60,166 nt of DNA from Gracilibacter sp. BRH_c7a (lineage in GTDB: Bacteria; Bacillota; Desulfitobacteriia; Desulfitobacteriales; Syntrophobotulaceae): assembly GCA_001516055.1 (NCBI GenBank), contig LOEZ01000083.1:1-60166 (forward strand), in the 5' to 3' direction. The notes under the pieces are model-generated. The model saw nothing but the letters and a program-made list of their open reading frames with translations, was not told the origin of the DNA and did no database searches. The stretch's first letter is position 1. Each line of letters starts with the position of its first letter. The translations under genes were made by a program, and so were the position numbers. Of the stretch, positions 34,587 through 43,857 are shown piece after piece.

Positions 34587-35164
34587 TCAATGTCCTCCCT
34601 ATTTTTTTGGATAATAATCCAATAAGGGGATAACTCTCCCTGGTTAATATATCTTCCTTGAAATACGCTAAAATCCTTCTTCGAAAAGGCAGAAAAATGA
34701 TTAATTAAAGTTTGAGATTCTTCCATACCATCATCATGTCCTCTATATACTGTGAGACAAATTATTCCTTTAGGTTTGAGTATCTTTATTACTGAGTTAA
34801 GCGCTTTCATGGTTGATGAAGCTTTAGTAGTAATCTGATGGTCGCTTCCTGGTAAATACCCTAAATTAAAAACAACCGCTTTGACTCCGTTTGGCACGTA
34901 TGTCAATAGTTCTGTATGACTTGCTAGTATTAACTCTACCCTAGGGTCTAACCCTTGTTTAACCAGTAAGGATCTAGTAGCATTTAATGCTTCTTCTTGG
35001 ATATCAAAAGCGTATACTCTCCCGCAAGGCCCTACACAATCTGCAAGGAAAACAGTATCTCTACCTAGACCGGCAGTAGCATCAACTACTATGTCTCCGG
35101 GCTGAATCAGAGTCTGTAGATATACTCTCTGAATAGTTTGGATGTCTTGAATTCCTCTCTCCAT
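34583..35164 (-). CDS. Class I SAM-dependent methyltransferase, YtqB-like
   Basis: This 193-residue enzyme resembles the YtqB/rRNA methyltransferase family (PF06962). The SAM site is DIVVDATAGLGRDTVFLAD, with YAFDIQEEALNATR after it, and NLGYLPGSDH is the catalytic loop. The likely substrate is RNA (a tRNA wobble target is known for YtqB relatives), but this cannot be read here. It follows nadK by 2 bp and overlaps argR, within the tlyA-nadK-argR-recN operon. Confidence 0.88.
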   Translation of the reverse strand: MERGIQDIQTIQRVYLQTLIQPGDIVVDATAGLGRDTVFLADCVGPCGRVYAFDIQEEALNATRSLLVKQGLDPRVELILASHTELLTYVPNGVKAVVFNLGYLPGSDHQITTKASSTMKALNSVIKILKPKGIICLTVYRGHDDGMEESQTLINHFSAFSKKDFSVFQGRYINQGELSPYWIIIQKNREDIE

Positions 35165-35166
35165 TG

Positions 35167-35982
35167 CTATTCATGCCACCTGTCCCTAAGTTTTTCTCTG
35201 ACTATTCTAGGGAAGCTTCGACCACCAAGTCTGATAAACCTTGCCTTAATAGAGGAAGAAACAACTCTCACACTATCTCCAGGCTCCAGAGTATGGGTAT
35301 GTCTGCCATCAAAAGTAACTCTACATCCATTGCCCCTGGTAAGTATAATATCAATCCGTTCTTTATTTGATACAATCATCGGTCTGGATGAAAGGGCATG
35401 TGCAGCTAGAGGGGTAATCAAGATTGCTTCTACATCAGGGCTGACGATAGAACCGCCTGCTGATAAGGAGTAGGCAGTTGAACCGGTAGGTGTAGCAATT
35501 ATCAATCCATCGGAGGGAGGGCTGGAAATAGGTTCACCTGACAGTTTCACCTGAAGAGTCACAAGTGAATCGACACAATCCCTCAAGAATACTGCATCAT
35601 TCAACACTGTATATTCTTTCTTCTCTCCTGCTTTGATTAAAGAAGCAGTCAACATTAGTCTTTCCTCGATGTTGTATTCTTTTTTTAATACTTTCTTAAG
35701 AGCTGAATATACTTCATCCCGCTCTACATCACATAGGAATCCTAATTTACCATAATTAACACCCAGAACAGGAACATTATGAGCAGCCGCTTCTCTTGCA
35801 GCTTGGATAACAGTACCGTCACCACCGAGTGAAATCACAAAATCAACATCATCCAGACCCTGTTCCTGCCATTCAGTGACTGTTTCCCACCCCTGCCCAT
35901 TGAACCAATTAACAAGCTGAGGAATTAAGCTCTCTGTATCAATTTTAGAACGATTCACCCAGAGGCCTACTCGCTTTTTCAT
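35167..35982 (-). CDS. nadK: NAD kinase
   Basis: This enzyme phosphorylates NAD to NADP. The start is ATG 35982 after CGGAGTGA; a longer frame to 36066 would run back into tlyA. It has 271 residues. Motifs are SLGGDGTVIQAAREA (the GGDG kinase motif), VNYGKLGFL, and TPTGSTAYSLSAGGSIV for NAD binding. It lies five bases after tlyA. Confidence 0.96.
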   Translation of the reverse strand: MKKRVGLWVNRSKIDTESLIPQLVNWFNGQGWETVTEWQEQGLDDVDFVISLGGDGTVIQAAREAAAHNVPVLGVNYGKLGFLCDVERDEVYSALKKVLKKEYNIEERLMLTASLIKAGEKKEYTVLNDAVFLRDCVDSLVTLQVKLSGEPISSPPSDGLIIATPTGSTAYSLSAGGSIVSPDVEAILITPLAAHALSSRPMIVSNKERIDIILTRGNGCRVTFDGRHTHTLEPGDSVRVVSSSIKARFIRLGGRSFPRIVREKLRDRWHE

Positions 35983-35986
35983 CTTT

Positions 35987-36802
35987 TCACTCCGTTCCTT
36001 TTTGAGCATCTTGGACAATCTCGGTGAGGTTCGAGAGCCAATCAAATTTGTTACCATCTTTATCATCTTTAGTTAACCAGGCTAAAAACTCAATGTTTCC
36101 TTCCGGTCCCCTAATAGGAGAATAGCTAAGACCTTGTACAGAAAGCCCTTGGTTCTCACCTGCTGTCAAAACTTTTTCTATCACAGTCCGATGAATAGCC
36201 TTATCTTTCACTACTCCATTTTTGCCAACATTCTCAGGTCCCGCTTCAAATTGCGGTTTTATCAGGATTAAAATCTGTCCATTTTCTTTAAGTATGTTAA
36301 GCATAGCTGGAAATATCTTGATGATAGAGATAAAGGATACATCACATACCACCCAGTCAACTTGTTCTGGTATACTGTTTGATTCAAGGTGACGAGCATT
36401 GGTTCTCTCTAGAACTATTACCCTTGGGTCACTACGAAGTTTCCAGTCTAATTGTCCATACCCGACATCTATAGCGTATACTCTGGCGGCCCCGTTTTGC
36501 AAGGCGCAATCGGTAAATCCTCCCGTCGAAGCTCCAATATCGGCTACTACCATATTCGTAAATTCATATTTGAATATTTCAATGGCTTTGGCTAACTTTA
36601 ATCCTCCCCGGGAGACATAGGGGTGTAGTTCGCCTTTAATAATTAGTTCGGTATGATCCTCTATCATCATCCCGGGCTTATCCAAACGGATATTGGCACT
36701 ATAGACTTTCCCCGCCATTATGAGAGCTTTTGCCTTTTCTCTACTCTCTACCAATCCTTTTTGAACTAGAAGAACATCCAATCTTGATTTGGATTTAGCC
36801 AC
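35987..36802 (-). CDS. tlyA: TlyA-type rRNA 2'-O-methyltransferase
   Basis: TlyA methylates ribose 2'-OH groups of rRNA; Mycobacterium relatives act on 16S C1409 and 23S C1920. It has 271 residues. The N-terminal S4 RNA-binding domain is at about 7-65 (LVQKGLVESREKAKALIMAG), and the FtsJ-like SAM domain follows (VADIGASTGGFTDCALQNGA). GTG 36802 with GGAAGG upstream is the start. It sits between dxs and nadK, the typical clostridial order. Confidence 0.95.
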   Translation of the reverse strand: MAKSKSRLDVLLVQKGLVESREKAKALIMAGKVYSANIRLDKPGMMIEDHTELIIKGELHPYVSRGGLKLAKAIEIFKYEFTNMVVADIGASTGGFTDCALQNGAARVYAIDVGYGQLDWKLRSDPRVIVLERTNARHLESNSIPEQVDWVVCDVSFISIIKIFPAMLNILKENGQILILIKPQFEAGPENVGKNGVVKDKAIHRTVIEKVLTAGENQGLSVQGLSYSPIRGPEGNIEFLAWLTKDDKDGNKFDWLSNLTEIVQDAQKGTE

Positions 36803-36814
36803 TATATACCTTCC

Positions 36815-38686
36815 TTACTTTTCATTTACCAATTTTTCAGCTGTCTTTACTATGTTATCTACACTAAGGCCATAAGCCTTATGCAGCAAAGGAATCGGAC
36901 CATGTTCTACAAAATCATTGTAACCTATCCTTTGGACTGTAACATCATTAATATTCTCTAATTCTAATAGTTCGAGGATAGCACTTCCCATACCACCCGC
37001 TAGAATATGATCTTCCACTGTTACAATTTTCTTAGAAATGGTTGCCTGCTTAATTAAAGTATCTCGATCAAGAGGGTTGATAAACCTCAGATTAACTACC
37101 CCGGCTTCTATACCTCTTGCTTGTAAATTACCTGCAGCCTCTAAACACATATAAACTAATGGTCCAAATCCAATTAAAGTGATATCTTTACCTTCTCGAA
37201 GTATCTCTGCTTTACCCTTTTCCAAGACTTGGAGTTCATCATCAAGTTTAACACCATAGCCATTGGAACGAGGATAACGTACAGCTACAGGATGATCATA
37301 AGTAAAGGCTGTATTAATCATATGGCGTAATTCATTTTCATCTTTAGGAGCCATAATGGTAAGATTCGGGATTGCTCTAAAGAAAGAAATATCAAAAACT
37401 CCATGGTGAGTTGGTCCATCTTCCCCTACCACTCCTGCCCGGTCTATAGCTAAGACTACCGGAGCATTTTGCAGACAGATATCATGTAAAACCTGATCAT
37501 ATGCTCTTTGATAAAAAGTAGAATACATCGATACAATCGGTTTGAGACCGGTCAGGGCTAGTGCTGCAGCGAAGGTTACTGCATGTTGTTCCGCGATGCC
37601 CACATCATGGAAGCGTTTCGGATATAGTTTACCAAAATCACTTAGACCCGTACCACTACCCATAGCCGCAGTGACGGCAACGATACGTTCATCTTTTTCA
37701 GCCAATTCACAAACAGTCTTGCCGAAGACTTGGGTATATGTTGGAGGAGCCAGTTTCTTCAGAAGCTCTCCCGTTTCTTTAGAGAATGGACCAACTCCGT
37801 GAAATATGTCAGGATTTTTCTTAGCAGGTTCATATCCCTGTCCTTTACAAGTGACTACATGGACTAACACCGGTCCCTTTTTCAGTTTAGCCTGACCTAA
37901 AACTCTCTCCAACGCACAGATGTCATGCCCATTAATTGGCCCAAGATAAGTGAGTCCCATTTCCTCAAATAAAAGCCCCGGAACCAGAAAATATTTGATT
38001 CCATCCTTGGCTTTCCCTGCAGCTTTAACCATCGTAGATCCAATAGCCGGTATATTACGAATCAATTTTTCAAGATCCTTTTTCTTCTTATCATACAGAG
38101 GAGCAGTTCTGATTTTATTGAGATAGGATGACATAGCTCCCACGTTTTGAGAGATAAACATTTCATTATCATTTAGGACTATAGTTAAATTTGTATCACA
38201 ATTGCCGGCATGATTGAGAGCTTCATAAGCCATACCGCCACTCATGGAACCGTCACCGATAACGGCAACGACATCATAATCTTCTCCTGTTACTTTTCTC
38301 GCCTTTGCAAATCCCAAGGCTGCAGAAATAGATGTACTGGAATGTCCAGTATCAAAAGTGTCATATTCGCTTTCTTCTCTCTTGGGGAAACCAGCTAAAC
38401 CTTGATGTTTACGAATACCTTTAAATTCATTCTTTCTACCAGTTAGCAACTTGTGAACATAAGTCTGATGACCCACATCCCAGACTAATTTATCTTTAGG
38501 GGTGTCAAAAACCCTGTGAAGTGCAATGGTAAGTTCTACAACCCCAAGATTAGGAGCTACATGCCCGCCTCTCACGGAAGTAACATCTATAATCTCCTGT
38601 CGGATTTCTTCTGCTAATTGTTCTAACTCATCTTGTTTCAATTTTCTAAGATCTTGAGGACTATCAATTCTGTCGAGGAACCTCAA
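36815..38686 (-). CDS. dxs: 1-deoxy-D-xylulose-5-phosphate synthase
   Basis: Dxs condenses pyruvate and glyceraldehyde-3-phosphate with thiamine diphosphate, the first step of the MEP isoprenoid route. It has 623 residues. Motifs are GHQTYVHKLLTGR, the ThDP site VAVIGDGSMSGGMAYEALNH, HDVGIAEQHAVTFAAALA (the catalytic Glu region) and the C-terminal domain VTVEDHILAGGMGSA. The start is TTG 38686; its site GGAGGAA overlaps the end of the upstream gene. It probably supplies ispA, which lies upstream in the same run. Confidence 0.97.
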   Translation of the reverse strand: MRFLDRIDSPQDLRKLKQDELEQLAEEIRQEIIDVTSVRGGHVAPNLGVVELTIALHRVFDTPKDKLVWDVGHQTYVHKLLTGRKNEFKGIRKHQGLAGFPKREESEYDTFDTGHSSTSISAALGFAKARKVTGEDYDVVAVIGDGSMSGGMAYEALNHAGNCDTNLTIVLNDNEMFISQNVGAMSSYLNKIRTAPLYDKKKKDLEKLIRNIPAIGSTMVKAAGKAKDGIKYFLVPGLLFEEMGLTYLGPINGHDICALERVLGQAKLKKGPVLVHVVTCKGQGYEPAKKNPDIFHGVGPFSKETGELLKKLAPPTYTQVFGKTVCELAEKDERIVAVTAAMGSGTGLSDFGKLYPKRFHDVGIAEQHAVTFAAALALTGLKPIVSMYSTFYQRAYDQVLHDICLQNAPVVLAIDRAGVVGEDGPTHHGVFDISFFRAIPNLTIMAPKDENELRHMINTAFTYDHPVAVRYPRSNGYGVKLDDELQVLEKGKAEILREGKDITLIGFGPLVYMCLEAAGNLQARGIEAGVVNLRFINPLDRDTLIKQATISKKIVTVEDHILAGGMGSAILELLELENINDVTVQRIGYNDFVEHGPIPLLHKAYGLSVDNIVKTAEKLVNEK

Positions 38687-38687
38687 A

Positions 38688-39272
38688 TCATCTTCCTCCT
38701 CTATTATTTGTTTTAGTAAGATCTAAGCCCGTGAATTTCTCAAATGTAGCTATGACTCTTCCCGTTATATCAATTATGTTGTTTGCTTCGTTAATAGCGA
38801 GAGTTTTTCCCCATGCTTTTCCTGTAACAGTCAAGGAGGCTATCAAAGCAAGCATCAGAACATTGAGGATAACCTTCCAACTCCCTAAATATGAATACTT
38901 AGTAGTAACTAAAATAATTATAGCAGCTCCCATCGCTCCACTTACTGTACCTGTAATATCTCCAACGATATCATTCGCAAAGTTTGCTACCTTGTCAGCC
39001 CGTCTGATCAAATAGATAGATTGTTTGGCACCAAATACTTTTTTTGCTGCTCGAGCATGATGGGGTGCTTCATCTGCAGCTGCTACAGCTATACCTATTA
39101 CATCAAAAACTACTCCAATCGTTATCACAATTATCAGTAGAATCCAAGTCATAGTAATTGGAAAAACTCGCAAGAAAGCTTCAGTACCGCTACTTAGAAT
39201 AGCAGCAAGGAAAAAAGTCAGGATGAAAACAGTCAAAAGAAATTTGATGCTTCTTTTCTTTCTAATAGCCAA
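38688..39272 (-). CDS. DUF21/CNNM-like membrane protein
   Basis: This 194-residue protein has an N-terminal helix, then about three further helices and a loop (AAADEAPHHARAAKKVFGAK, ADKVANFANDIVGDI) that resembles the membrane domain of CNNM/CorC-type Mg2+ exporters. The CBS and CorC domains of that family are absent. It might therefore be a solo DUF21-like protein; annotations of relatives mention CorB, and this assignment is moderate. It lies between the PAP2-like gene and dxs, two bases from the dxs start. Confidence 0.6.
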   Translation of the reverse strand: MAIRKKRSIKFLLTVFILTFFLAAILSSGTEAFLRVFPITMTWILLIIVITIGVVFDVIGIAVAAADEAPHHARAAKKVFGAKQSIYLIRRADKVANFANDIVGDITGTVSGAMGAAIIILVTTKYSYLGSWKVILNVLMLALIASLTVTGKAWGKTLAINEANNIIDITGRVIATFEKFTGLDLTKTNNRGGR

Positions 39273-39321
39273 GACCCTTTCTCCCTCCGAATAATCTGTT
39301 ACGTTAAACGTTAAAAGCTAT

Positions 39322-39780
39322 TTAGAAAATTAGTCCTATAACACAGCCTAATATAGCCCCGCCAAACACCTCAAAAGGAGTATGCCCAATGAGTTCTTTT
39401 AATCTTTCCTGTTGAAGATTACTTGCTAAGCGATCGGCTTGATGTTGCCTCATCCACTCTACCAAATAATTAATTACCCTAGCATGATTACCTGCTGCTC
39501 TGCGTACTCCAGCTGCGTCGTACATTACAATGACTGCTAAGGCTACAGATATGGCAAACAGTGATGAATCCCACCCTTCATACTTACCAATACTAATAGC
39601 TAAGGCACTAACAATAGCGGTATGTGAGCTGGGAAATCCACCTGAGCTTACAAGAAGCTTAAAATCCCATTCCTTCTCCAGCAAGAAATTTATTATAATC
39701 TTGGCAGCTTGGGCCAAAACCCAAGCAAGTAGAGATACCCACATTATTTTATTATTCATTATCACAGAGATATGATTCAT
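39322..39780 (-). CDS. Divergent PAP2-family (YuiD/DUF212) membrane protein
   Basis: This 152-residue integral membrane protein has four or five helices. It carries the divergent PAP2 motifs KEWDFKLLVSSGGFPSSHTA, where SGGFPSSHTA is the family's signature, and DAAGVRRAAGNHARVIN. The charged RQHQADRLASNLQQERL segment is typical of YuiD-like proteins. Its phosphatase activity is not proven in this subgroup. Polyprenyl-phosphate handling fits its neighbours ispA and dxs, which is inference. Confidence 0.88.
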   Translation of the reverse strand: MNHISVIMNNKIMWVSLLAWVLAQAAKIIINFLLEKEWDFKLLVSSGGFPSSHTAIVSALAISIGKYEGWDSSLFAISVALAVIVMYDAAGVRRAAGNHARVINYLVEWMRQHQADRLASNLQQERLKELIGHTPFEVFGGAILGCVIGLIF

Positions 39781-39842
39781 AAATGTACATCCCCTCAGGA
39801 AGAAATAATTCGGGAAAATTCAATACATTCTTGTATTAATAA

Positions 39843-40712
39843 CTAGCTATGACGATTCGCAACATAATCAGCAAGTTGAAGTAAAAAAGAATTCTTATCA
39901 CCAAATGGCTCAATAGAATCTTTAGCTTTTGTTATGGTTTTATTTAAATGGGTTTGAGCTCCTTCTAAGCCCAAAAGTACTGGATAGGTTGCTTTTTGTT
40001 GTTTTTCATCACTACCTACAGGTTTTCCTATTATTTCTTTATCCCCTATAACATCTAGAATATCATCCTTGATTTGAAAAGCTAAGCCCAGAAGAGATGC
40101 ATATTGGGTTAGAATACTAATTTCTTTTTCTGTTCCTCCACCCAAAATAGCACCTAAACGGGCTGACGCTATAAGTAGAGCACCGGTTTTCAAGTTGTGT
40201 ACTCGCTGAATTCCATCTAAATCGCAATCAAGGGCATCTCCGAGAGTATCAAGAGCCTGTCCCCCTACCATCCCCTTGAATCCTGCGGCCTGGGCTGTTT
40301 CTCTGATAATACGCAGTTGTCTCTCGGGAGATACGGAAGGAAGTGATTGAGCAAGCAGTTCAAAAGAATAGGTCAGAAGTGCATCTCCAGCTAGGATAGC
40401 AGTTGCTTCTCCAAACTTTTTATGATTGGAAGGTTTTCCTCGACGGAAATCATCATCGTCCATAGCCGGTAAATCATCATGTATAAGAGAATAGGTATGA
40501 ATAAGTTCAATAGCGGATGCTTCTCTAACAAAATCAGTTGGCTGACCTCCAACAATTTCAATACTAGCTAAAGCAAGAACAGGTCTAACTCTTTTTCCTG
40601 CTCCAACCAAAGAATAATTCATACTATCCCCTAGGGAGTTTTCTTCAGTAATGAGGCTATTTAGATATTGTTCCACAAGGTTAAAGTAATAATCGTACTG
40701 TGTTTTAAACAT
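39843..40712 (-). CDS. ispA: Polyprenyl diphosphate synthase (IspA-type)
   Basis: This enzyme condenses IPP with DMAPP/GPP to make farnesyl diphosphate. It has 289 residues. The first Asp-rich motif is DDLPAMDDDDFRRGKPSNHK and the second is FQIKDDILDVIGD. The product length is inferred from family size. It overlaps xseB by one base (TAATG), so it is coupled to it. In the same direction it leads to the PAP2-like protein and dxs. Confidence 0.96.
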   Translation of the reverse strand: MFKTQYDYYFNLVEQYLNSLITEENSLGDSMNYSLVGAGKRVRPVLALASIEIVGGQPTDFVREASAIELIHTYSLIHDDLPAMDDDDFRRGKPSNHKKFGEATAILAGDALLTYSFELLAQSLPSVSPERQLRIIRETAQAAGFKGMVGGQALDTLGDALDCDLDGIQRVHNLKTGALLIASARLGAILGGGTEKEISILTQYASLLGLAFQIKDDILDVIGDKEIIGKPVGSDEKQQKATYPVLLGLEGAQTHLNKTITKAKDSIEPFGDKNSFLLQLADYVANRHS

Positions 40713-40957
40713 TATTGGCCTTCTCCTGAGATAATAAATTTATCTGTACTAAACTCGCCATTCGCATCTTCCAATAAAACTTTAACTTTCTCTTCAGCTG
40801 AATCGAGAAGGCAGTTACAGTGTTTAACCAAGACAATACCTTCATTAAACAACTGCAAAGCTTGATCCAAAGGGACATCATTCTTATCCAAATCACTTAT
40901 AATCTGTTCCAGCTTTTCAATACCCTGCTCAAAACTAATAGGATTCTTATTATCCAT
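40712..40957 (-). CDS. xseB: Exodeoxyribonuclease VII small subunit
   Basis: XseB joins several copies to XseA to form exonuclease VII, which degrades single-stranded DNA. It has 81 residues from ATG 40957; a GTG nine bases earlier would be only three or four bases from the GGGGA site. The family motif is FEQGIEKLEQIISDLDKNDV, then QALQLFNEGIVLVKHC. It lies between xseA and ispA. Confidence 0.94.
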   Translation of the reverse strand: MDNKNPISFEQGIEKLEQIISDLDKNDVPLDQALQLFNEGIVLVKHCNCLLDSAEEKVKVLLEDANGEFSTDKFIISGEGQ

Positions 40958-41019
40958 TTTCTTCACTTATCCCCATTAAATTAATATATTTACAATTTCA
41001 TTAGATGGTTGTCTGCTTG

Positions 41020-42225
41020 TTAGTCTGTACTGACATTACGGACTTCACATTCAACAGTACCATCTCGGATTCTCAGTCGTAATTCTTCTTTCTTTTTAAC
41101 TTGTCCCACTGATCTGATTACTTTCCCCTGAGAGTCATAAGCGAGTGAGTATCCTCTGCTCAATGTTTGAAGAGGACTGAGTAAATCAAGCTTGGCACTT
41201 GCTAATTTAAGTATACCACTTCTATCATTTATAAATCCAGTTATCCCTTCCTGCAAACGCCCCGATACCGAATCTAGTTCTTGCCTGGACTGTTCAAGTC
41301 GCCAAGTAGGTCTAGCTAAAACAGAACTTGACCTGAGTTCTTCTACTTTTCTTTTCTTTTTTTCAAGAATAGTTCTAATCTGGAGACTTAACCTATCTTC
41401 TAAATAATGAACCCCTGCTTTTAAATCAGCAAGTATCGGTATAACTAGTTCTGCCGCTGCCGAAGGAGTTGGCGCTCTCAGATCAGCAACAAGATCTGAG
41501 ATCGTGTAATCAATTTCATGACCGACTGCGGACACTACGGGTATATTAGAACTCGCTATGGCTCTGGCCACTTCCTCAGTATTAAAAGCCCATAACTCTT
41601 CTAAAGACCCTCCCCCTCGACCCACAATGATCAAATCAATATTTCCATACCTATTAGCCATAACAATTCCTTGAGCAATTTCCTTTGGGGCAGCTTCTCC
41701 TTGAACAGCAGAGGGAATGACTATTAAGGAAACGCAAGGGTTACGTCTTTGAGCAACATTCAAAATATCCTTAAGAGCTGCACCTGTAGGACTAGTGACT
41801 ATGGCCACCCTAGCAGGATATTTAGGAATAGGCCTTTTTTTCTCAGGTAAGAATAATCCTTCTTGAGCTAAACTTTGTTTTAATTGTTCAAACGCTAGAT
41901 AGAGAGCTCCAAGCCCGCTAGGGTGTATCTCCTCTGCGTAAATTTGGATACTGCCGTCTTTCTGATACAAGCGGATACTGCCTCGGACAATTACCTTCAT
42001 CCCATTCTGAGGTTTAAAGGCCACATTAACAGTTTGTGTCCTAAACATAACGCCTCTCAGTGCTGCATTCTGATCTTTTAATGTAAAATACCAGTGCCCA
42101 GATGGAATATGGTTTTTATAATTGGAGATTTCTCCCGTTATCCAGCAATTTAATAAATTTGGTTTCTTTAAGGCATTACTGATTTCGCTATTGATTTCGG
42201 AAACAGTAAACACTTTAGGTGGCAT
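41020..42225 (-). CDS. xseA: Exodeoxyribonuclease VII large subunit
   Basis: XseA carries the catalytic domain of exonuclease VII. The start is ATG 42225 after GGAGGATAACGTT; the frame open to 42297 lacks a site. It has 401 residues. The OB-fold is at about 1-100 (ITGEISNYKNHIPSGHWYFT). The core includes IVTSPTGAALKDILNVAQRR and LIIVGRGGGSLEELWAFN, and a long coiled coil follows. It leads the xseA-xseB-ispA run. Confidence 0.96.
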   Translation of the reverse strand: MPPKVFTVSEINSEISNALKKPNLLNCWITGEISNYKNHIPSGHWYFTLKDQNAALRGVMFRTQTVNVAFKPQNGMKVIVRGSIRLYQKDGSIQIYAEEIHPSGLGALYLAFEQLKQSLAQEGLFLPEKKRPIPKYPARVAIVTSPTGAALKDILNVAQRRNPCVSLIVIPSAVQGEAAPKEIAQGIVMANRYGNIDLIIVGRGGGSLEELWAFNTEEVARAIASSNIPVVSAVGHEIDYTISDLVADLRAPTPSAAAELVIPILADLKAGVHYLEDRLSLQIRTILEKKKRKVEELRSSSVLARPTWRLEQSRQELDSVSGRLQEGITGFINDRSGILKLASAKLDLLSPLQTLSRGYSLAYDSQGKVIRSVGQVKKKEELRLRIRDGTVECEVRNVSTD

Positions 42226-42377
42226 AAACGTTATCCTCCATACCAGACCCTTAAAAAGTCTATCTCCTATTATATACTCGAATAAAATTCTCTTCAATTA
42301 AAAACCCTGTCAATTAATCAAACATAATATTTATAATTATGCATACTTAGCGAGGTCATTTGGCAAAGACGTATAAT

Positions 42378-42419
42378 ATAAAAAAAGCTGCCAAATCATA
42401 ATTATACAATTGGCAGCTT
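42378..42419 (-). terminator. Terminator of nfnAB
   Basis: AAGCTGCCAA (42385-42394) pairs perfectly with TTGGCAGCTT (42410-42419), and the minus strand ends in a run of seven T. It lies about 50 bp past the end of the large-subunit gene. Confidence 0.92.
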
Positions 42420-42467
42420 ATAATATAAGTTATTATAATTTTAATAGTTAAATGTATTGCGTGTTAT

Positions 42468-43856
42468 CTACTTTGTCTTGAGGTATTCATTTATTGAAGC
42501 AGCTGCTGTTTTTCCAGCTCCCATGGCGAGAATAACAGTTGCAGCACCGGTGACAATATCGCCACCCGCGTATACACCAGGGATAGAAGTGGCCATTGTC
42601 TGTTCATCAGCTACGATATTACCCCATTTATTAAGTTCCAAGCCTGGAGTAGTAGTAGTTACCAGAGGGTTAGGACCCTGACCGATTGATACGACTACTG
42701 TTTGAACCGGAAGCTCGAATTCAGAACCTTCGATTGGAACAGGACGACGACGTCCGGAAGCATCCGGTTCTCCTAATTCATATTTAAGACAGGTCATGCT
42801 CTTAACATTACCGTTCTCATCGCCATTAATCGCAATCGGATTAGTTAGAATTTTGAATTGAATTCCTTCTTCTTCAGCATGATGAACCTCTTCAGCACGT
42901 GCCGGTAATTCATTCATAGAACGACGATAAACAATATATACATCCTTGGCTCCGAGTCTGTATGCTGTTCTGGCAGCATCCATAGCCACGTTACCTCCAC
43001 CGAGTACCGCCACTTGATCACCCACTTTAACCGGAGTAGCGTTATTCGGGAAGTCATATGCTTTCATCAGATTGGATCTGGTAAGGAATTCATTAGCAGA
43101 GTAAACACCATTTAAGTTCTCTCCAGGAATATTCATAAAGTAAGGAAGCCCAGCACCTGTTCCGAGGAATACCGCATCATATCCGTTTTCCAGCAGCTCC
43201 TGAACGGAGGTTACTTTCCCTACAACCTGATTAACAAGGATTTCTACACCCATCTCTTTCAGATTATTAATCTCTTGCTGTACGATGCTCTTAGGTAAAC
43301 GGAATTCAGGAATTCCATACATGAGAACACCGCCCGGAACATGGAGAGCTTCAAAGACAGTTACAGCATGACCTGCACGAGCCAATTCAGCAGCACAAGA
43401 AAGTCCGGCTGGGCCTGCTCCAATAATAGCTACTCTTTTGCCTGTTGAAGCTGTCTTCTCATATTTACTATTTCCATTGGCCATCTCATAATCAGCGGCA
43501 AAACGCTCCAGACGACCGATAGCAACTGGTTCCCCTTTGACACCTAGGATACATTTTGATTCACATTGACTTTCCTGAGGGCATACACGTCCGCAGATTG
43601 CGGGAAGGGTGTTGGTTTCTTTCAAGATTTTAGCCGATTCTGAGAAGTTACCCTCAGCTATTTGTTTTACGAATTTGGGGATTGCAATTCCTACAGGGCA
43701 ACCCTCAATACATTTTGCATTTTTACATTGAATGCAGCGATTCGCTTCTTCAATTGCTGTTTCTGCAGAATATCCTAAAGCAACTTCATTAAAGTTCTTG
43801 GCTCTTACTTCAGCTTCCTGACAGGGCATTTCATGACGTGGTGCTTTTGAAGCCAT
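42468..43856 (-). CDS. gltA: NfnB / GltA-type NADPH oxidoreductase large subunit
   Basis: This 462-residue protein is a homologue of the glutamate synthase small subunit and of the NfnB subunit of NADH-dependent reduced ferredoxin:NADP+ oxidoreductase. An N-terminal double [4Fe-4S] region (CIQCKNAKCIEGCPVG, ICGRVCPQESQCESKC) is followed by an FAD site (AIIGAGPAGLSCAAELARAG) and an NADP site (VAVLGGGNVAMDAARTAYR). No glutamate synthase large subunit is in view. Its pairing with the small subunit one base before its start makes NfnAB most likely, giving bifurcation between NADH, ferredoxin and NADP. Confidence 0.9.
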   Translation of the reverse strand: MASKAPRHEMPCQEAEVRAKNFNEVALGYSAETAIEEANRCIQCKNAKCIEGCPVGIAIPKFVKQIAEGNFSESAKILKETNTLPAICGRVCPQESQCESKCILGVKGEPVAIGRLERFAADYEMANGNSKYEKTASTGKRVAIIGAGPAGLSCAAELARAGHAVTVFEALHVPGGVLMYGIPEFRLPKSIVQQEINNLKEMGVEILVNQVVGKVTSVQELLENGYDAVFLGTGAGLPYFMNIPGENLNGVYSANEFLTRSNLMKAYDFPNNATPVKVGDQVAVLGGGNVAMDAARTAYRLGAKDVYIVYRRSMNELPARAEEVHHAEEEGIQFKILTNPIAINGDENGNVKSMTCLKYELGEPDASGRRRPVPIEGSEFELPVQTVVVSIGQGPNPLVTTTTPGLELNKWGNIVADEQTMATSIPGVYAGGDIVTGAATVILAMGAGKTAAASINEYLKTK

Positions 43857-43857
43857 G

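Noticed and set aside
42468-43856. Glutamate synthase small subunit
   Set aside because: The large glutamate synthase subunit is missing and the adjacent subunit is of NfnA/SudB type, so the NfnAB reading is better.
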